Assembly (NCBI RefSeq): GCF_040807025.1
Contig: NC_090943.1
Coordinates: 3,582,356-3,646,355, forward strand
Reading direction: 5' to 3'
DNA length: 64,000 nucleotides
Source of the DNA: Struthio camelus
Taxonomy: Eukaryota; Chordata; Aves; Struthioniformes; Struthionidae
Below the pieces are notes generated by a model. The model made no database searches. It was given only the letters and a program-made list of their open reading frames with translations, and had not been told where the DNA came from. This document shows positions 59,001-64,000 of the stretch, one piece after another. The translations under genes and the position numbers were made by a program. Position 1 is the stretch's first letter, and each line of letters begins with the position of its first letter.

Positions 59001-62000
59001 TGGGCACGGAGACCTGACTCGCATCTTCACACTCCCAGCGTTGCTCAACAACTGCAAGCAGGGACATGAGGCGTTCGAGGGGGTGGTCAAAGCTCTGCCG
59101 AGCTTTCCTGGCAGGGTAAGCTCGACTACGTAGCTCCGTTATTTTTGGAGATGGAGAGGATTGCTGTTTCTTTTTCTTTCACCCCTGCCTGGGAGATGGC
59201 TCTGCGGTGATTTTGAGCGTTGTTGTTCTTGGCATCTCCACGGGTCAGAAGTGGGTCTGAGGTTTTTCCCGCTGTTTGGCATCGTGTCAAATGGGACCTA
59301 CAGCGAGGAGGCCAGAGCTGCCTGGATCGCAGCACGGGGATGACTCCAAATGGTGAGCTTCCCCAGACCGTCCTTTGCTCGGCTCTTTGGCTTGCTGTAG
59401 GATTAGACTGACGTTGTTTCTACCATAAGATCGGAGAACGCTTCGGAGGCCAATGAGGGAGCACGGGACTGCTTGGTGAGTTCATGATGTGAGCAAAGCA
59501 ATTGACGATTTGAACTTGATTTGTGGCTGTGATCCAAGGACACCTGTTGAAGGGTTTTGATGTCCCGTTTTGGTCTTCTAGATCAGAGCATGAACTGTGG
59601 TCTCTGGATCCCTGGAAGGGCAGTGGGTTACTTCTAAGGAGCCTGCAGGCAGTTAGTTTGCAAGATAAGCTTATTTATAGCTGTTACTGTACAAAGCGTT
59701 GAACCGCCACTGGAAAACGAGAATACACAGATGAAAAAAAGGCCAAAGTCCCCTGCTCCTCAGGGCCAGAGAGGCCAGAAGAGCAGCAGGGGAAAGCAGA
59801 AGGTTTTCTGTAAGAGATGTCATGTCTGCACCAATTGCATGAGAGGTTTCACACCCTTGCCAGGACGCGTGTGGGTGTGGAACAGATTTAATACTCCGTG
59901 AGTGGAGCTAGCTTAGTGATCCCAAGGTGGGAGGAAGGGGAGGAAACTCTTCCAAGCAGCTGTGTTGCTGCAAGTTTTTGAACTGCACTTTTTCTCCCAA
60001 ATCTCATGGCCTCAGAAACTCCTGGCAGACCACTGCAGCCTCTCAGCCGTTCCCTCTTCCAGAGAATTTTAACAGCAGTTCTAGTGGGGATGATCGCTGA
60101 TGTATGATTTAGGTAGAGCATTTTATGGTGTTTTTGTTGGCAGGCAGTGGTTTGTTTACAGCTGGAAATGTTCACTGAACCCTCTTATCGCTGCCATTTA
60201 AAAATAACAGATCGCTGATGAAAGGCGTGCGCTAATTGAAAAAGGTTGATTTAGGGACTGGGCTGCACAGTGGTGACTCAGGGAGCTGTGCTAAATTCCT
60301 GGCGCCTGCAGAGGTTGCAGAGGTCACTGCAGGCACAAGTTCCCCGTGTCTGAAGGAAAGCGAGAGGCTCTCCCCGACCAGGGTGGTGGGGTTCATCCAG
60401 CTTTAGCCAATGCGCCAATGAGGGCTGTGTTGGGCCCTGAGAGACCCAGGCCATGGTTCTGCCAAGTCTTGGGTCCATCTTGTCATCCTTCAGCTCTGGC
60501 TGTAATTAGGACAGGCTGAATTGCCTGTTACTCTTCATAGGCTGAACCCTGAGCTTGCACTGACTTCGTTGCAGAAAGCCACGGGCTCGCTGCAGCAGGA
60601 GCCAGGAGATGGGGTTAAACTTTCCCTCTTACTCACACCAGTGAATCATTCTTACCAAGCCAGACCTTGATGTGTGTGGCTCTCTTCCACACTCAGAGCC
60701 TTCTTGGCCTGGCAGAACAAAATGATCAGCGGATGTGAACGGCATTGGCTTAGGGAACCTCCAAAAGTGATTTCTTAAATGTGTTTTTTTACAACTCAGA
60801 TCATCTAATCCATGCACTTAAATACAGGGGGAGTACCGCGCGCTATTGGTAAAAACACAGCTCATTCCCATTTCCATCCTTCCTCTGTTTGTGACCTTGC
60901 TAGGATCTCGGTGGCATTAAAAAAAATGTTTTCCTAAAATCAGCAGCTTTACTGAGATCTCATCAACATCTGTGGGATTTGGAGTAATGTAATCTTGCAA
61001 AACATCCTTCTGCCCTTCTCACACTTTCCAGTTCCATAAATCAACATCGCAAAAGGGTTTTTGGGAGTGTCTGGGCTTGCAAACTGTACCTTAAAGGGGA
61101 TCTTAGCTTGGGATGACTTTTGGAGCATGGTGTCAGACCTTGTCTAGTTGGGACTTCTGGTGTCAGAAGAGCCAGAATCTGGGTAGAAATGGCACAAGCA
61201 GCCCTGCCCCGGGGTCTCTGAGTGCAGTAGCCTCTGAAGGGCAGGATTATCCCGATCCTGTTAGTTCTGCAGCAGAGCTGAACTGGTCTTGTATTCCTCC
61301 GTGTGAACACTGAGAATATGCAACTTTTTCAGGATCTCTGTGCAACATAAGGAAGCAATTTATCCCATCTGCCATAAGAAGCCTATTGTATGATCAAGTC
61401 TTGCCCCCTCTGGTTGTGTCCCCCCCCCCCGTCCTGTTCCAGCATCACCGGTGCTAAGGAAAAGTGGGTGAACAGTGAGGTGCAAGCAGCGTGTCTATAT
61501 GGAATAGGTATTTTTAAGGGTAAATACAAATGTAAGCTAGCAGGAAGGAGTTGGAAAAAAATGTCACAGTGGTGAATATGATGTTTTCTCTTCTGCCATT
61601 GTAAGTAAGAGACCTAAACTAGCTCTTCCCACCCTTGGAGTCTCTGAATGATGATCGGTGATGGTAAAAAGTCTGAATGGACCATTTGGAATAGCAAGAA
61701 AAGTAAGGAAAAAAACAAGTGTCAGTTCGTAACAGTGTAAATCCCAAGGGTGGCCACATCTTGCACTGGGCATGCTCTGGTCTCCTGGCTCCTGAAAACA
61801 TGTAGTAAAATTTAGTGATGGGGGGAGAGCTAGCAAACTGCTTCCATGCTATTCCACAAGGAAATCTTCCAAGGGTGGCTTCATCCTGACTTATTTTAGA
61901 GCAACACCAGGTTTCCATCTGAGCAGGCACCCAGGGCTCTTTTGGCAGGCAGTGGGGAGAAACTGCTGTCTGGGGAACCAATTTTCAGTTGAGATCGATC

Positions 62001-64000
62001 CTGCGTTTCAATCTGGCTGCCCACACGCAGCTGTCTCGTGCCACCCGAGACGCCTCGGGCTATCTGTATGGGCTTGGCAGGAGAAGCCTAGGACTGCTAG
62101 GAGAACTGTGACCTGGACCAGCACTTGGAGGCCAGGCAGATGTTTAGCCCCTCTCCAAGGTGGGTGAGCACCTAAGTTTAGGTGACAGAATCCCACCCAA
62201 GTGTCCTAAAAATGGTCTTGGAGGGGACAATGAGAGGTCACTCATTCCCTGTCCCTCTATGGTGGCACCTTGCTAAATGCTCCACCTGGGAGGGGAGCTG
62301 GGTCTTGAACTGCAGCCCGAGCAGTGGTGCATTGCCCCCATTAGCTGATGGACCACCTTCATGGGACAGGAGCACAGTTAGGGTTTGGGGCAGATCCCTT
62401 CTCGGCTATCAAACCAATTTTTCCTCTTTTCCTTTTGAGGAGAAGCCACCATGCTGAACACGGTCCTGCCTCCAGATCTCCCACCACCCTGTCCCATACC
62501 CCTGCAACACTTTTCTTCTAGAAACATCTATGGGGCATCGCTCCCTTTCCAGGTAACAGGGCAGTTTATTCCAGACCACTTAATCTGGAAAGATCCTGAC
62601 TTGCTTTACGTGGTTGTGTCCTACTAGAAAGAGAGTGAGAGAAAGCCACAGGAGGATCAGAGGCACAGCTGCATGCCTGCCAGCTAGATATGTGTAACAA
62701 GTATTCAAGCAAATTTGGGTTGAACTGGTTTATGGGAGAAGGCAGCCTTCTCTTTAAAGAAGTTTCGGTCTTCCTGAGCCTGTATTGCAGCACACAGATT
62801 TTTGAAAGAAAACACTGCTGCTACTGGCAGTAAAACCTTGGCTGGCATGTGTTAACCTCTATTAACCTGTGGCCCGTGCTAATGTGCTGCGACAGAAATT
62901 GGCCTTACAGTGGGAGAGTCCACCCTGTTGTTATTTCTTGCAATGGGAAGCTTCCAAGAAAGAGGCCAAAACAAATATTTGTAGCAAAGGCAGGGGTTGT
63001 CTGAAGGGAGGCGCAGGCCACAGGAACGCTCCTGTCACTGGGCAGGAGGTGACATCACCCAGATTCCTTCATCGAGGAATGCAGGATTTGCCGTCTTCCC
63101 TGCCAGTAATTGCTTTTCAAAAACAGACCTGCCCAAGGATGCACATTCCACTCAACCCTTCCACAGCAGAGCAGAGACGCCTACTGTGCCCCTGTTCCCA
63201 CACCTCTGCCAGAGTGTTAGCGGGGCTGTTGCATGGATGGGCATGAAAATGAGGAAATTGGTCACTCCCAAACCCTAGGTAAAAGCACAGGAAATTCCGT
63301 AATTGGGGGCTATCCAGAAATCTGGGCAGGAAGACCGGAGCTTGCAAGGCAAGAGCTGATCTCTTCTTGAGCATCAGCCAGGATGGGGCAAGTGGCGGCC
63401 TGAGTACGTGCACGGACTTTTCCACCACGCATACCTTGCTGGGGGCTGCAAAAAGAAACCATTTGCACTGCACTGTGATGGCCCCGTTTCTTGGTCCTAT
63501 GAAGCCCACCAACCACATCACACATTTTTTAATGCAGGTTCTCAGCGTGATGACTGAGATACATACTCCTATATATACAGCATTCCTGCTTACCAGCCTG
63601 TATCTCAGCCCGATAGGGTTTATCCCTCCGGGCAAAGCTGTAATTCACGCTCCATGCAGCCCTTGGCTTCTTTCTTGGGTTGAGAGTTGGGTTGAGAGCC
63701 CTCACATCCCATCTCCACGCCCCTCAGCTCATGGCCCTCCACCCCTTGCTCTGCAATGAATTCCAGTTTCAGCAAACACCACTGGAAAGTAATAACAGAC
63801 ACTAGTGTTCATATGTCATCAGCACTTCCACCGGTTTCGGCAACAGTAAAGGGGTCAGTTCCTGTGGAATGGAGACTGTTGCCGTCATTTCAATAGCTGG
63901 AACTAGGTGTAGTTGAACTGCCCACGTTATTAGTCCAGCAGGGTGATTTAGTGGCTGGAAAGGCTCAAAGGTTTTTGCTCTCAATGCCTGAAAGAGGATG
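56046..64000. other. Intergenic region to the window end, no gene seen
   Basis: About 8 kb of moderate-GC sequence. The open frames (longest 178 codons at 56140-56676 minus, and 172 codons at 63117-63635 minus) overlap others on both strands and match no family I know. No connexin, IBA57, obscurin Ig-type or TRIM exon was recognised. Confidence 0.5.

Overview
This is nuclear DNA of a vertebrate, most likely a bird (at least a sauropsid). Four spliced protein genes with clean GT-AG introns are present. The order ARF1, C1orf35/MMTAG2, MRPL55, GUK1 is, as I recall it, the order on human chromosome 1q42. The only recognisable interspersed repeats are CR1 LINE fragments. Introns are short, and the very GC-rich blocks full of minisatellites look like avian DNA. 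The species cannot be told from sequence alone.

Layout: 1-3077 is non-coding flank. A 44-bp minisatellite (3078-4280) and a GGA tract lie beside the CpG-island promoter and non-coding exon 1 of ARF1 (+). ARF1 is coded at 14833-17712 in four coding exons (181 aa), and its 3' UTR ends near 19.13 kb. MMTAG2 (-) faces ARF1 tail to tail: coding 24224 to 21862 in seven or eight exons, 339 or 312 aa. MRPL55 (-) is coded from 26241 to 25525 in three exons (124 aa). GUK1 (+) starts in a CpG island at about 28.03 kb and ends at 47857. From about 48 kb to the end I find no gene, only an unassigned CpG island (49.6-52.6 kb) and a decayed antisense CR1 (about 55.09-56.05 kb).

How the parts fit: ARF1 is a Golgi/COPI small GTPase; GUK1 is guanylate kinase (GMP to GDP); MRPL55 is a mitochondrial large-subunit ribosomal protein; MMTAG2 is a basic, probably nuclear protein of poorly known role. 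The GUK1 first exon (ATG at 28028) joins in frame to the exon holding the usual start (37540). It adds 15 residues with four arginines and no acids, a likely mitochondrial presequence. Its ATG is in a weak context and the second ATG is better, so one mRNA could give mitochondrial and cytosolic enzyme. MRPL55 points away from the same CpG island and has a candidate 5' non-coding exon there, so the promoter may be shared.

The most striking structural feature is five unrelated minisatellites (44, 15-22, about 35-60, 37-41 and 81 bp units) within 26 kb, each at the promoter, 5' flank or first intron of one of these genes. Nearly all long open frames in the window are by-products of these repeats or of high GC, not genes.
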